Assembly (NCBI GenBank): GCA_029593505.1
Contig: JAKTNI010000001.1
Span: forward strand, 124,001-188,000
DNA: 64,000 bases
Reading direction: 5' to 3'
Source of the DNA: Streptococcus suis
GTDB lineage: Bacteria > Bacillota > Bacilli > Lactobacillales > Streptococcaceae
Shown here one piece after another: positions 49,176-57,892 of this stretch; the stretch's first letter is position 1, and each line of letters starts with the position of its first letter. The position numbers and the translations under genes were made by a program. Under the pieces are notes generated by a model. The model was not told the origin of the DNA, did not search any database, and was given only the letters and a program-made list of their open reading frames with translations.

Positions 49176-49257
49176 CTGCCTTCCTCCTTTTTTGGTAGTC
49201 ATAGAGATAATAAGCAACAAACCAGAGTTGTTGTTTCGGATTCAAGGGTTTATTCAT
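49162..49257 (-). CDS. 31-residue micro-ORF in the DUF3278 operon
   Basis: ATG 49257 starts inside the end of the DUF3278 gene (ATGAATAA overlap) with AAGGAG about 8 nt upstream. It ends with TAG at 49162-49164, overlapping the next gene by 14 bp. The product starts MNKPLNPKQQLWFVAYYLYD and ends with a basic, then acidic tail. The GGAGG of the next gene lies inside this ORF. The double overlap and good RBS suggest real, coupled translation; it could also only be a leader for coupling. Confidence 0.5.
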   Translation of the reverse strand: MNKPLNPKQQLWFVAYYLYDYQKRRKADENH

Positions 49258-50341
49258 TATGTTTCTCCTTATGACTATCTATTTCTAATTTTTTGCAATA
49301 ATTAATAGCCGTCATGGCTAAACCAGTAAACAATCCCATCATTGTTCCAAAAAAGAGGCATTTGCTGTGAAAGACACTTTGTAGAAAAGGGAGGTTGAGA
49401 TGGAATAAGTCTGCTATTGCGGAAAAGAGAGTAGATAGAATCGTCACCGCTACTCCCCAGCGGAGAGCTTGAAACTGTGGAATGCGCTTTTCTTCCGGAC
49501 TAAGTTCGGCAAATTCATAAAGGTTTATATCCGTATGAAGTGTTTGGAAGTTTGAAACGCTGATTTGTACCATGCTAAATACTGCCACGATTATCGGATA
49601 GATTGTTGCCACTTCTTTAGTGTAACGAATGGCAAAGAAGAAAGCAATTGCATTTCCGAAACCTAAAAAATAAGTTAGATAAATGAGAGCTATACCTCCA
49701 ATTTTATCTGCAACTGTTTGTCTATACTCATCTAGAGGTCCTTTAATGCCATAAAAACGCTTGATGATTTGTTGTTTCCATTTAACATCTTTTTGAGGAG
49801 TGATAGGACTAATAGCAAGTCTTTCACCTTTTTTTATCCGAATATGGAGAAGAATATGGATAGTAATACCAACAAAAATTCCCCCTAAAGCAGCAGATAG
49901 GATACTCCGGAGATTTATAAGATTTTCAAAAATAGCTGTTTTATCCATCCAAGCTTTAAAAACGATATTCCAAATATACATAAAGGTCATAAAATAGAGT
50001 GCAAATTTGATACTCGCTCCCTTAAGACTTTTTCGTTCTTTATGACTCAGTTCTTGGAGATCCAGAGCATCTACTTGCTTGTGTCCTAGTTGAAATGCAA
50101 TGTATTGCATGAAAGCTAATAATATAATCAGAAGAACGAGTGGATAGCCATAACCAATGAGTTCAGGGAATCGATTGGCTAATGAAATGGCTAATATATT
50201 GATCAATAATAGTGTCCAAACTAACAGGATATAGCATACATTTCCTATCTTGAGTACTTCCTTTTTGCGATATTCATCTAATGGACCTGCTATTCCATAA
50301 AAACGTTTGATGAGTTTGTCGTTAGAGTGTTCTTTTTTCAT
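49250..50341 (-). CDS. DUF3278 protein with an internal tandem duplication
   Basis: 363 residues. The signature IKRFYGIAGPLDEYR at 11-25 returns as IKRFYGIKGPLDEYR at 193-207, each followed by KIG and a run of hydrophobic helices, so the protein consists of two DUF3278-like halves of about 180 residues. Each half has about four membrane helices. The function is unknown; such proteins are typically encoded next to small XRE regulators. It lies 12 bp behind the XRE gene with AGGAG as RBS. A fusion or duplication of two single-domain genes is the simplest origin. Confidence 0.8.
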   Translation of the reverse strand: MKKEHSNDKLIKRFYGIAGPLDEYRKKEVLKIGNVCYILLVWTLLLINILAISLANRFPELIGYGYPLVLLIILLAFMQYIAFQLGHKQVDALDLQELSHKERKSLKGASIKFALYFMTFMYIWNIVFKAWMDKTAIFENLINLRSILSAALGGIFVGITIHILLHIRIKKGERLAISPITPQKDVKWKQQIIKRFYGIKGPLDEYRQTVADKIGGIALIYLTYFLGFGNAIAFFFAIRYTKEVATIYPIIVAVFSMVQISVSNFQTLHTDINLYEFAELSPEEKRIPQFQALRWGVAVTILSTLFSAIADLFHLNLPFLQSVFHSKCLFFGTMMGLFTGLAMTAINYCKKLEIDSHKEKHNE

Positions 50342-50353
50342 TAAATTTTTCTC

Positions 50354-50542
50354 CTATTCATCCCAAAATAAAGAATTGAGGTCTGTATGAAGTGTTTTGG
50401 CTAGATTGATACAAAGGTCTAGAGAGGGATTGTATTTATTATTTTCAATCATATTGATTGTTTGACGAGATACACCGATAGCTTGTGCTAATTCTAGTTG
50501 AGAGAGTCCTTTTTTGAGTCGATAGTCTTTTACATAATTCAT
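50354..50542 (-). CDS. XRE-family HTH regulator (small)
   Basis: 62 residues from ATG 50542, behind AAAAGAGGCACT; a longer form from 50614 would begin within the operator region and is rejected. It is a bare helix-turn-helix domain: YRLKKGLSQLELAQAIGVSR and QTINMIENNKYNPSLDLC. This class of small regulators is usually encoded with membrane proteins of unknown function. Operator-like sites upstream suggest that it controls its own operon. Confidence 0.9.
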   Translation of the reverse strand: MNYVKDYRLKKGLSQLELAQAIGVSRQTINMIENNKYNPSLDLCINLAKTLHTDLNSLFWDE

Positions 50543-50557
50543 AGTGCCTCTTTTCTG

Positions 50558-50678
50558 TGTCGTGTATATATATGACATGTCAGTGAAAAATATGGAAATT
50601 TCCTTGTTTGTCAACTATATGTGACATTTATATTATTAGTATACATTCTTTATTCCAAGATGTCAATTATATATGACA
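50558..50678 (-). promoter_or_regulatory. XRE-operon promoter with three operator-like repeats
   Basis: On the minus strand TTGACA (50661-50666), a 17-bp spacer and TATACT (50638-50643) form a nearly perfect promoter. TGTCA-N8-TGACA occurs at 50609-50626 (behind the transcript start) and at 50661-50678 (over the -35 box). A related TGTCG-N10-TGACA is at 50558-50577. Centres are about 50-52 bp apart, near five helical turns, which favours cooperative binding or looping by a repressor. Confidence 0.78.
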
Positions 50679-50721
50679 TTGTTTTTGTAAAAAGTTTGCA
50701 ACAATGTTTTGCTCTAAAGTG

Positions 50722-50730
50722 TGGTACAAT
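50722..50730 (+). promoter_or_regulatory. Extended -10 promoter of rsmH
   Basis: TGgTACAAT (TACAAT 50725-50730) ends 9 nt before the rsmH ATG (50740). The expected transcript start leaves a leader of only a few bases. No good -35 box is at the usual distance. Confidence 0.65.
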
Positions 50731-50739
50731 AGAAAAGAT

Positions 50740-51690
50740 ATGACCAAGGAATTTAATCACACAACTGTTTTATTACATGAAACGATAGATATGTTAGAGA
50801 TCAAGCCGGATGGAGTTTATGTAGATGCTACTCTAGGAGGAGCTGGGCATAGTGAATACTTGCTCAGTCAATTAGCAGACGGTGGGCATCTCTATGCTTT
50901 TGATCAGGATCAGTCTGCGATTGACCATGCACACGTTCGACTGGCTTCGTATGTGAAGAAGGGACAAGTAACCTTTATTAAGGATAATTTTCGTAATCTT
51001 AAAAGTCGCTTGGCAGAGCTAGGTGTTACAGAGATTGATGGTATTTGCTATGATCTAGGTGTTTCGAGTCCACAACTTGATGAGAGAGAACGAGGTTTTT
51101 CCTACAAACAGGACGCTCCTCTTGATATGAGGATGAATCGAGATAGCAGTTTGACAGCTTATGAGGTTGTTAATACGTATGACTATCATGATTTGGTACG
51201 GATTTTCTTCAAATATGGAGAAGATAAATTTTCAAAACAAATTGCACGGAAAATTGAACAAGCTAGAAGTGTAAAACCGATTGAAACAACGACAGAATTA
51301 GCAGACATTATCAAGTCTGCAAAACCTGCTAAAGAACTCAAGAAAAAAGGTCATCCAGCAAAACAAATTTTTCAAGCGATTCGTATTGAAGTAAATGATG
51401 AACTAGGGGCGGCAGACGAATCTATTCAGCAGGCGATTGACTTATTAGCTTTAAATGGCCGTATCGCTGTTATTACTTTTCATTCTTTGGAAGATCGTTT
51501 GACCAAACAGTTATTTAAAGAAGCAAGTACTGTTGATGCTCCAAAAGGTTTGCCTTTTATTCCAGATGATTTGAAAGCTCCTCTTTCATTGGTCAATCGA
51601 AAACCTATCTTGCCTAGTCAAGAAGAGTTGGAAGTTAATAATCGTGCCCATTCAGCTAAGCTACGAGTGGCAAAAAGAGTATACAAATAG
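50740..51690 (+). CDS. rsmH: 16S rRNA (cytosine(1402)-N4)-methyltransferase RsmH
   Basis: 316 residues. It methylates N4 of C1402 in 16S rRNA using SAM. Seen: [13 protein letters not shown] at the start, [14 protein letters not shown] (SAM loop), [19 protein letters not shown] and [19 protein letters not shown] 50740 is chosen since family members begin MTxEFxHxTVLLHE; the in-frame ATG at 50704 lies upstream of the -10. No clear Shine-Dalgarno is present. First gene of the second division cluster. Confidence 0.96.
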   Translation: MTKEFNHTTVLLHETIDMLEIKPDGVYVDATLGGAGHSEYLLSQLADGGHLYAFDQDQSAIDHAHVRLASYVKKGQVTFIKDNFRNLKSRLAELGVTEIDGICYDLGVSSPQLDERERGFSYKQDAPLDMRMNRDSSLTAYEVVNTYDYHDLVRIFFKYGEDKFSKQIARKIEQARSVKPIETTTELADIIKSAKPAKELKKKGHPAKQIFQAIRIEVNDELGAADESIQQAIDLLALNGRIAVITFHSLEDRLTKQLFKEASTVDAPKGLPFIPDDLKAPLSLVNRKPILPSQEELEVNNRAHSAKLRVAKRVYK

Positions 51691-51699
51691 GAGATAGCT

Positions 51700-52023
51700 A
51701 TGTTGCAAGACAAACGTAGGGAAGCAACGATGCGAGCAATCGGCGCTAAATTTAAAACTTTTACACGTGTAGAAAAAGCTTTTTATACGAGTATTATCTT
51801 ATCTGGATTAGCTCTTGCAATCGGAATTATTTTTATGCAAACAAGATTATTGCAGATTCATTCAGAAATGGCTAAAGTCAATCAAGAAATCAATCAAAAG
51901 CAAATCGAAATCAATGATGCAAAGCAAGCGATTAACGAATTGACACGATCGGCACGTTTGATGGAGATTGCTGATAAGACGGGTTTGACTTTTAATAATG
52001 ACAATATTGGAGTAGTGGAGTAA
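51700..52023 (+). CDS. ftsL: Cell division protein FtsL
   Basis: 107 residues. A short cytoplasmic part, one membrane helix (about 29-48: YTSIILSGLALAIGIIFM in part) and an extracellular coiled coil (about 55-90). FtsL pairs with DivIC and DivIB at the septum. It lies 9 bp behind rsmH with GGAGATAGCT, and shares one base with the pbpX start. Confidence 0.92.
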   Translation: MLQDKRREATMRAIGAKFKTFTRVEKAFYTSIILSGLALAIGIIFMQTRLLQIHSEMAKVNQEINQKQIEINDAKQAINELTRSARLMEIADKTGLTFNNDNIGVVE

Positions 52024-54272
52024 TGTCAAAACAATCAAATAAACTCCTGCGATATGTTTTAGAAAAACGATATATTCCGTCAAAAAATCGTCGCAGAGTT
52101 GGACAGAATTTGCTGTTGGTAACGATTTTTGTCTTTTTTGTCTTTTTAATCAACTTTGCGTATATTATTGGTACAGATAGTAAATATGGTGTTAAATTAT
52201 CAGAGCGGGCAGATGCTGTTCACCAAACAGAAGTAACTATTCAGGCTAAACGTGGTACGATCTATGATCGAACAGGCATTCCGATCGCAGAAGATTCAAC
52301 AACCTATACTATTTATGCTATTATTGATAAAAACTATGTATCAGAAAAAAAACAGATTTTATACGTTCAATCCTCTCAATTTAATAAAGTAGCTGACATT
52401 TTAAAAACTCATCTAGGCATGGAGCCAGATTATGTCGTGAAACAGCTTAATCAACCAGAGTTGAATCAAGTATATTTTGGAGCGTTAGGAAAAAATATTT
52501 CTTACAACACTATGTTAACGATTCAGGAGGAAATGAAGGCTGCTGGTATTAAAGGAATTGCGTTTAGTACCAGTCCTGGTCGTATGTATCCGAATGGAAA
52601 TTTTGCTTCTATCTTTATTGGTTTGGCCAATCTGGTTGAAAACAAAGATGGTAGCAATAGCTTACAGGGAATGAGTGGGCTAGAGTATTACCTGGATGAC
52701 ATTTTGGCAGGTCAGGACGGAAAAGTTGTTTATGAGAAAGATAGTCAAGGACGGATTCTACCTGGAACAGAGACAGTTGAGAAAGAGACCGTAAATGGGC
52801 AAGATGTCTATACAACAATATCAGCCGATTTGCAGCGTTCTCTTGAAACCAACATGGATGCATTTTTTGAGGAAGCTAAGGGACGTTATGCCAATGCTAC
52901 ACTGGTTTCAGCTAAGACGGGTGAAATATTAGCTACGACTCAACGTCCAAGCTATGATTCAGATACAAAAGAGGGGCTGGGAGAAGAAGGTTTATTGGAG
53001 CGCTCTCTTTTATATCAAGAAGCGTTTGAACCGGGTTCTACTATGAAAGTATTGACGGTGGCATCGGCTATTGACAACGGTACTTTTGATCCTAATGCTT
53101 ACTATACAAATAATGAATATGTTATTGCAGATGCAAAAATCAATGACTGGACATTAAATGCAGGTCAGTCTGCTGTAACTCTTAATTATGCACAAGGATT
53201 TTCATTATCCAGTAACGTTGGTATGACCTTACTACAACAACAAATGGGGGATGAGAAGTGGCTTAATTATCTGACTAAGTTCCGTTTTGGTTTTCCCACT
53301 CGTTTTGGAATGGGAGACGAAGCTCCAGGGATGATTCCAGAGGATAATATTGTATCTATTGCGATGTCTTCCTTTGGACAAGGGATTTCTGCTAACCAAA
53401 CTCAAATGATTCGAAGTTTTACATCAATTGCGAATAATGGAGTGATGTTGGAGCCGAAATTTATATCGGCGTTATATGACCCTGATACAGATTCGACTAG
53501 AGTTTCCTCTAAGGAAGAGATCGGTCATCCTGTTTCTGAAAAGGCAGCTGATGAGACACTTCGTTATATGATTAATGTTGGAACGGATCCTATTTTTGGA
53601 ACGCTTTATTCGCATGATTTACATGGTCCAGCCATTGAAGTAGAAGACTATGATGTGGCTGTGAAATCGGGAACTGCGGAAATTGCCAGCGAAGATGGTT
53701 ATGGTTATATTAAAGGAGCTTATATTAACTCTGTGGTAGCAATGGTGCCTGCGGAGGATCCAGAGTTTATTATGTATGTTACGATTCGACAACCAGAGTC
53801 GTTGAATGTCTTGTCTTGGCGTAATATTGTTAATCCTACGCTAAAAGAAGCTATGTTGTTGAAAGATAACTTAAATCTAAATACGACAGCTCCTGCTCTT
53901 ACTCAAATAAAAAAAGAGATAGAGTATAAGCTTCCAGATTTGATTGGAAAAGATCCGGGAACAACAGCAGAAGAACTGAGACGTCACTTAGTTCAACCAG
54001 TCATTTTAGGAAATGGACCAGAGATTAAGAATATCTCGGTCAAAGAGGGAACGACGCTTGCCTCCAACCAACAGATTTTATTATTGACGAACAAACTTGA
54101 GACAATGCCAGATCTTTATGCGATCACAAAAGAAAATATGGATATTTTTGCGGATTGGATGGGCTTGGAAGTCAATTATACGGGTTCAGGATCTAAGGTC
54201 GTAAAACAGAGTGTTGAGGTTGGTACGAAATTCAATACAATTAAGAAAATTACAGTTACATTAGGAGACTAA
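52023..54272 (+). CDS. pbpX: Penicillin-binding protein 2X
   Basis: 749 residues. Septal peptidoglycan transpeptidase and a main beta-lactam target in streptococci. A membrane helix lies at about 30-50, followed by the PBP dimer domain. Active-site motifs: S339TMK342, S396SN398 and K548SG550. Two C-terminal PASTA domains begin at about residue 632. All three motifs have normal residues; whether mutations near them change beta-lactam binding cannot be judged without a susceptible reference. It overlaps ftsL by one base and is followed one base later by mraY. Confidence 0.97.
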   Translation: MSKQSNKLLRYVLEKRYIPSKNRRRVGQNLLLVTIFVFFVFLINFAYIIGTDSKYGVKLSERADAVHQTEVTIQAKRGTIYDRTGIPIAEDSTTYTIYAIIDKNYVSEKKQILYVQSSQFNKVADILKTHLGMEPDYVVKQLNQPELNQVYFGALGKNISYNTMLTIQEEMKAAGIKGIAFSTSPGRMYPNGNFASIFIGLANLVENKDGSNSLQGMSGLEYYLDDILAGQDGKVVYEKDSQGRILPGTETVEKETVNGQDVYTTISADLQRSLETNMDAFFEEAKGRYANATLVSAKTGEILATTQRPSYDSDTKEGLGEEGLLERSLLYQEAFEPGSTMKVLTVASAIDNGTFDPNAYYTNNEYVIADAKINDWTLNAGQSAVTLNYAQGFSLSSNVGMTLLQQQMGDEKWLNYLTKFRFGFPTRFGMGDEAPGMIPEDNIVSIAMSSFGQGISANQTQMIRSFTSIANNGVMLEPKFISALYDPDTDSTRVSSKEEIGHPVSEKAADETLRYMINVGTDPIFGTLYSHDLHGPAIEVEDYDVAVKSGTAEIASEDGYGYIKGAYINSVVAMVPAEDPEFIMYVTIRQPESLNVLSWRNIVNPTLKEAMLLKDNLNLNTTAPALTQIKKEIEYKLPDLIGKDPGTTAEELRRHLVQPVILGNGPEIKNISVKEGTTLASNQQILLLTNKLETMPDLYAITKENMDIFADWMGLEVNYTGSGSKVVKQSVEVGTKFNTIKKITVTLGD

Positions 54273-54273
54273 T

Positions 54274-55272
54274 ATGTTATTTGCACTTGCGTCGGGATTT
54301 GTTGCGTTTATTACAACTGTCATCTTAATTCCGCGATTTATTACTTTCTATCAAGCAAAACGTATCGAAGGGCAACAAATGCATGAGGATGTTAAACAAC
54401 ATCAATTCAAAGCCGGAACACCTACGATGGGAGGCACAGTCTTTTTGGTTGTTGCCATTATCACCAGCTTTTTAGTTGCGGTTTATTCTCGGTTGCTAAC
54501 AGGTGCTGTGTTGGCAATCCTATTTATACTAGCTCTATATGGTCTAGTTGGATTCTTGGATGATTTTTTAAAAATTTTTCGAAAAATCAATGAAGGTCTT
54601 AATCCCAAGCAGAAATTGGCACTTCAGATTATCGGTGGATTAGTGTTCTACTTTGTTCATGTTCAGCAAGCAGGAAGTGGTGTGCTTAATGTATTTGGTT
54701 ATTTGATTCATCTTGGCCCGTTGTATATTCTTTTTGTTCTGTTTTGGCTGGTAGGTTTTTCAAATGCAGTGAATTTGACAGACGGGATAGATGGTTTAGC
54801 CTCTATCTCAGTCGCCATTAGTTTGACTACTTATTCTATTATTGCTTTTGTACAAAATCAATTTGATGTTCTGTTAGTATGCGTGACGATGATTGGTGCT
54901 TTGCTTGGATTTTTTGTATTTAATCACAAACCTGCTAAGATTTTCATGGGAGATGTTGGGAGTTTAGCTCTCGGAGGAATGCTAGCAACAATCTCAATTG
55001 CACTTCATGTTGAATGGACCTTACTTTTCATAGGTTTTGTCTATGTTTTAGAAACGTCTTCTGTGATGTTGCAGGTGTCCTACTTTAAGTATAGTAAAAA
55101 GCGTTTTGGAGAAGGTCGCCGCATTTTTCGTATGACCCCTTTCCATCATCATTTGGAATTAGGTGGATTGACTGGAAAAGATGAAAAATGGTCTGAGTGG
55201 AAGGTTGACTTCTTTTTATGGTCAGTCGGACTGGTCATGAGTTTGCTAACCTTAGCCATCCTCTACTTATAA
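54274..55272 (+). CDS. mraY: Phospho-N-acetylmuramoyl-pentapeptide-transferase MraY
   Basis: 332 residues with about ten membrane helices. It makes lipid I from UDP-MurNAc-pentapeptide and undecaprenyl phosphate. Signatures: GTPTMGG (residues about 48-54), FLDDFLK with catalytic aspartates, [22 protein letters not shown] and FHHHLE. Last gene of this cluster; a terminator follows. Confidence 0.96.
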   Translation: MLFALASGFVAFITTVILIPRFITFYQAKRIEGQQMHEDVKQHQFKAGTPTMGGTVFLVVAIITSFLVAVYSRLLTGAVLAILFILALYGLVGFLDDFLKIFRKINEGLNPKQKLALQIIGGLVFYFVHVQQAGSGVLNVFGYLIHLGPLYILFVLFWLVGFSNAVNLTDGIDGLASISVAISLTTYSIIAFVQNQFDVLLVCVTMIGALLGFFVFNHKPAKIFMGDVGSLALGGMLATISIALHVEWTLLFIGFVYVLETSSVMLQVSYFKYSKKRFGEGRRIFRMTPFHHHLELGGLTGKDEKWSEWKVDFFLWSVGLVMSLLTLAILYL

Positions 55273-55278
55273 TACCTG

Positions 55279-55307
55279 AAAAATAGCAAGAAATTGCTGT
55301 TTTTTTA
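55279..55307 (+). terminator. Terminator after mraY
   Basis: AAAAA-t-AGCAA pairs with TTGCT-g-TTTTT around the loop GAAA (AGCAA 55285-55289 with TTGCT 55294-55298), followed by T residues to 55306. It directly abuts the -35 box of the next promoter. Confidence 0.85.
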
Positions 55308-55338
55308 TTGACAAAAATATTCGGGGGGGGGGTATAAT
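55308..55338 (+). promoter_or_regulatory. Promoter with a G10 tract in the -35/-10 spacer (candidate phase-variable switch)
   Basis: TTGACA (55308-55313) and TATAAT (55333-55338) are both perfect consensus. The 19-bp spacer ends with ten consecutive G residues (55323-55332). Ten G in an AT-rich genome is exceptional. Slippage would change the spacer length: eight G gives the optimal 17 bp, ten G gives a weak 19-bp spacer. The gene behind starts at 55370. Confidence 0.88.
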
Positions 55339-55369
55339 GGTAGTAAAAAAAGAAATTGGAGTGTTGTAA

Positions 55370-56218
55370 ATGGCAGAACAAAATCAGGAACAGCTCTATG
55401 CTGTTGTTTTGCAGACGCTTACCACTGCAAGTCAACTTCCTATGGTAAAAGTCAACCGTGAGGAATTTCTAAAAACACGATTTAAGGATAGTCCGTATCT
55501 AGATAAGATTTTAGCTGATGGACCAACCGCTGTTTTTAGTTTAAAGGCTTTACGTAAGGAAGCAGATAAAATTATCACAGATATGACGACAAAGACCACG
55601 CTTCTTGCCTTTGCAGCTGGTTTGCCTGGAAATCCATTTACGGCAGTAGTAGCAGGAACTGCAGATATTGTTCAATATTTTGGTTTTGCCTTGAATTTGT
55701 CACAGCAAATTGCGTATCTTTTTGGAGAGGATGAATTATTTGTGAGTGCAGGAAAGGAAATATCAGAAGAGACTCAAATTCGTGTGATTGCTTACATTGG
55801 TGTGATGTTTGGAGCTGGAGGAGCAGCAGTGCTGTTGAATAAGGTTTATAAGGCGGCAGGAACTAATATAGGCAAAAAAGTTGCTGCTCAAGCCTTGATG
55901 AAAACTACTTGGTATCCGTTAGTCAAAAAGGTTGCAGCAGTGATTGGTGTAAAAATTACGAAAAAAACAGTCGAAAAGACGATTGCAAATGCCGTACCAA
56001 TTCTAGGAGGGCTAATTTCAGGTGGTCTGACCTACTTTACCTTCCAACCAATGGGAGGGCAATTAGCAGATGCTTTTGTTCGGAAATTAAGCGGAGATTT
56101 TGATAGTGAGTTGGAGTTGAATGAGGCATTTAAAGCTAGTCTAGCTGAAGAAAGAAGACTAGGAATTGTTGAGGCAGAATTTACTGAAACAAATGCAGAA
56201 AGTAATTCAGAGCTATAG
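55370..56218 (+). CDS. EcsC-like protein behind a poly-G promoter
   Basis: 282 residues; TTGGAG lies upstream of ATG 55370. The central part (about 75-125) has LLAFAAGLPGNPFTAVVAGT, then ADIVQYFGFALNLSQQIAYLFG, which resembles the EcsC family, and glycine/alanine-rich hydrophobic stretches around 138-160 and 205-225. There is no signal peptide. The C-terminal 50 residues are acidic. Its role is unknown; the hydrophobic segments suggest membrane association. It is transcribed alone: the mraY terminator is before it, and its own terminator starts in its stop codon. The EcsC assignment is tentative. Confidence 0.65.
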   Translation: MAEQNQEQLYAVVLQTLTTASQLPMVKVNREEFLKTRFKDSPYLDKILADGPTAVFSLKALRKEADKIITDMTTKTTLLAFAAGLPGNPFTAVVAGTADIVQYFGFALNLSQQIAYLFGEDELFVSAGKEISEETQIRVIAYIGVMFGAGGAAVLLNKVYKAAGTNIGKKVAAQALMKTTWYPLVKKVAAVIGVKITKKTVEKTIANAVPILGGLISGGLTYFTFQPMGGQLADAFVRKLSGDFDSELELNEAFKASLAEERRLGIVEAEFTETNAESNSEL

Positions 56219-56238
56219 GACGGTTATCCGTCCTTTTT
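56217..56238 (+). terminator. Terminator after the EcsC-like gene
   Basis: A perfect 7-bp stem AGGACGG/CCGTCCT (56217-56223 with 56228-56234), loop TTAT, followed by four T residues; overlaps the stop codon. Confidence 0.88.
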
Positions 56239-56265
56239 GCGTGTCGCTTTGTTTAATGGTATAAT
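56237..56265 (+). promoter_or_regulatory. Promoter of the DEAD-box helicase gene
   Basis: TTGCGT (56237-56242), a 17-bp spacer, and TATAAT (56260-56265) preceded by TGg. The transcript would start near 56272, with AGAAGAGGA before the ATG at 56294. Confidence 0.75.
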
Positions 56266-56293
56266 GAAAGCAGTTCAGATAGAAGAGGATACT

Positions 56294-57637
56294 ATGAAAT
56301 TTACAGATATGAAGCTAAAGCCATCTATTCAAGAGGCTTTAAAGGCCATTCATTTTGTTAGACCGACAGAAGTACAGGAACGATTGATTCCAGTTGTTCT
56401 ATCTGGTCGTGACTTGATTGGCGAATCGAAAACAGGATCAGGAAAGACACATACATTTTTGATTCCTATTTTTCAACAACTAGATGAAACCTTAGATCAG
56501 GTTCAAGCTGTGATTACAGCACCTTCTCGTGAGTTGGCAACGCAGATTTACCAAGCTGCTAAGCAGATAGCAGGGCACTTTAAACCTGAAATTCGTGTCT
56601 CTAACTATGTAGGCGGAACGGATAAAAATCGTCAAATTGATAAGTTGCAAACCAGTCAGCCTCAAATCGTAGTAGGAACTCCGGGGCGTATTTATGATTT
56701 GGTTCAATCTGGTGATTTAGCTATCCATAAGTCCAAGATTTTTGTAGTGGACGAAGCTGATATGACATTGGATATGGGATTTTTGGAAACAGTAGATAAG
56801 ATTGCGGGAAGTTTACCAAAAGATTTACAGTTCATGGTTTTTTCAGCGACCATTCCACAGAAATTACAACCATTCTTAAAGAAATACTTGTCAAATCCAG
56901 TCATGGAACAGATCAAGACACAAACGGTTATTTCCAATACCATTGAAAACTGGCTGATTTCTACAAAAGGAAGAGACAAAAATGCACAGATTTTAGAAGT
57001 AACTAAATTGATGCAACCCTACCTTGCCATGATTTTTGTCAACACCAAAACACGTGCAGATGAACTGCATACTTATTTGACAGCCAATGGGTTACGAGTT
57101 GCTAAGATACATGGAGATATTCCACCACGTGAACGCAAACGTATCATGAATCAAGTGAAAAACTTGGATTATCAATATATTGTGGCAACGGATCTTGCGG
57201 CACGAGGGATTGATATTGAGGGAGTGAGTCATGTTATTAACGATGCTATTCCGCAGGAACTCTCTTTCTTTGTTCACCGTGTCGGACGGACAGGGCGAAA
57301 TGGTTTATCTGGTATCGCTATTACTTTTTATCAACCAAGTGATGATGCGGATATTCGCGAATTGGAAAAACTCAATATTCAGTTTCTCCCCAAAGAGATG
57401 AAAAATGGCGAGTTTGTAGATACTTATGATCGTGATCGTCGTGTCAATCGTGAAAAAACACGAGAAAAACTAGACTTAGAAATGATTGGTCTCGTGAAGA
57501 AGAAAAAGAAAAAGGTCAAACCGGGTTATAAGAAAAAAATCCAGTGGGCTGTGGATGAAAAGCGGCGGAAGACCAAGCGAGTTGAAGCGCGTGCCAAAGG
57601 ACGTGCAGAACGTAAGGCAAAACGCCAAACATTCTAA
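56294..57637 (+). CDS. cshB: DEAD-box RNA helicase (CshB-like)
   Basis: 447 residues. RNA helicase with Q-motif region KPSIQEALKAIHFVRPTEVQ, Walker A SKTGSGKT, motif Ia APSRELATQ, DEAD in VVDEADMTLD, SAT, and motif VI HRVGRTGRNG. The lysine/arginine-rich C-terminus (KKKKKKVKPGYKKK) suits RNA binding. ATG 56294 is chosen; the longer in-frame form from 56237 begins within the promoter. It is likely involved in RNA turnover or ribosome assembly in the cold. CshB is the best guess among the paralogues. Confidence 0.9.
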   Translation: MKFTDMKLKPSIQEALKAIHFVRPTEVQERLIPVVLSGRDLIGESKTGSGKTHTFLIPIFQQLDETLDQVQAVITAPSRELATQIYQAAKQIAGHFKPEIRVSNYVGGTDKNRQIDKLQTSQPQIVVGTPGRIYDLVQSGDLAIHKSKIFVVDEADMTLDMGFLETVDKIAGSLPKDLQFMVFSATIPQKLQPFLKKYLSNPVMEQIKTQTVISNTIENWLISTKGRDKNAQILEVTKLMQPYLAMIFVNTKTRADELHTYLTANGLRVAKIHGDIPPRERKRIMNQVKNLDYQYIVATDLAARGIDIEGVSHVINDAIPQELSFFVHRVGRTGRNGLSGIAITFYQPSDDADIRELEKLNIQFLPKEMKNGEFVDTYDRDRRVNREKTREKLDLEMIGLVKKKKKKVKPGYKKKIQWAVDEKRRKTKRVEARAKGRAERKAKRQTF

Positions 57638-57655
57638 TATGATTGAGGAGAATCG

Positions 57656-57880
57656 ATGTTACAAAACATTTTAAGTTTTTATTTGCAAGGTTTATTGATT
57701 GCCTCAATCTTTGTCATTTTCTCTAGCTTAGTCTGGTTTGTTTTAAGGGGGACAAAAGGCGAAGATCAGTCCTTGCAAGCAAGACAAGATCTCTTGTTTG
57801 ATTTGTTAATGATTAATGTTATGACGATTCCCATTGTAGCTTTTGGAATCGTCGGTATTTTATTGATGTTTAAAGCATAG
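57656..57880 (+). CDS. DUF4059 family small membrane protein
   Basis: 74 residues with two hydrophobic helices (about 8-29 and 49-72) joined by a charged loop (RGTKGEDQSLQARQD). This is the streptococcal DUF4059 family; function unknown. It starts 19 bp behind the helicase gene with TTGAGGAGAATCG and is 12 bp ahead of trxB. The genomic neighbour trxB is conserved in streptococci as I recall. Confidence 0.8.
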   Translation: MLQNILSFYLQGLLIASIFVIFSSLVWFVLRGTKGEDQSLQARQDLLFDLLMINVMTIPIVAFGIVGILLMFKA

Positions 57881-57892
57881 AAAGATAAAAAT

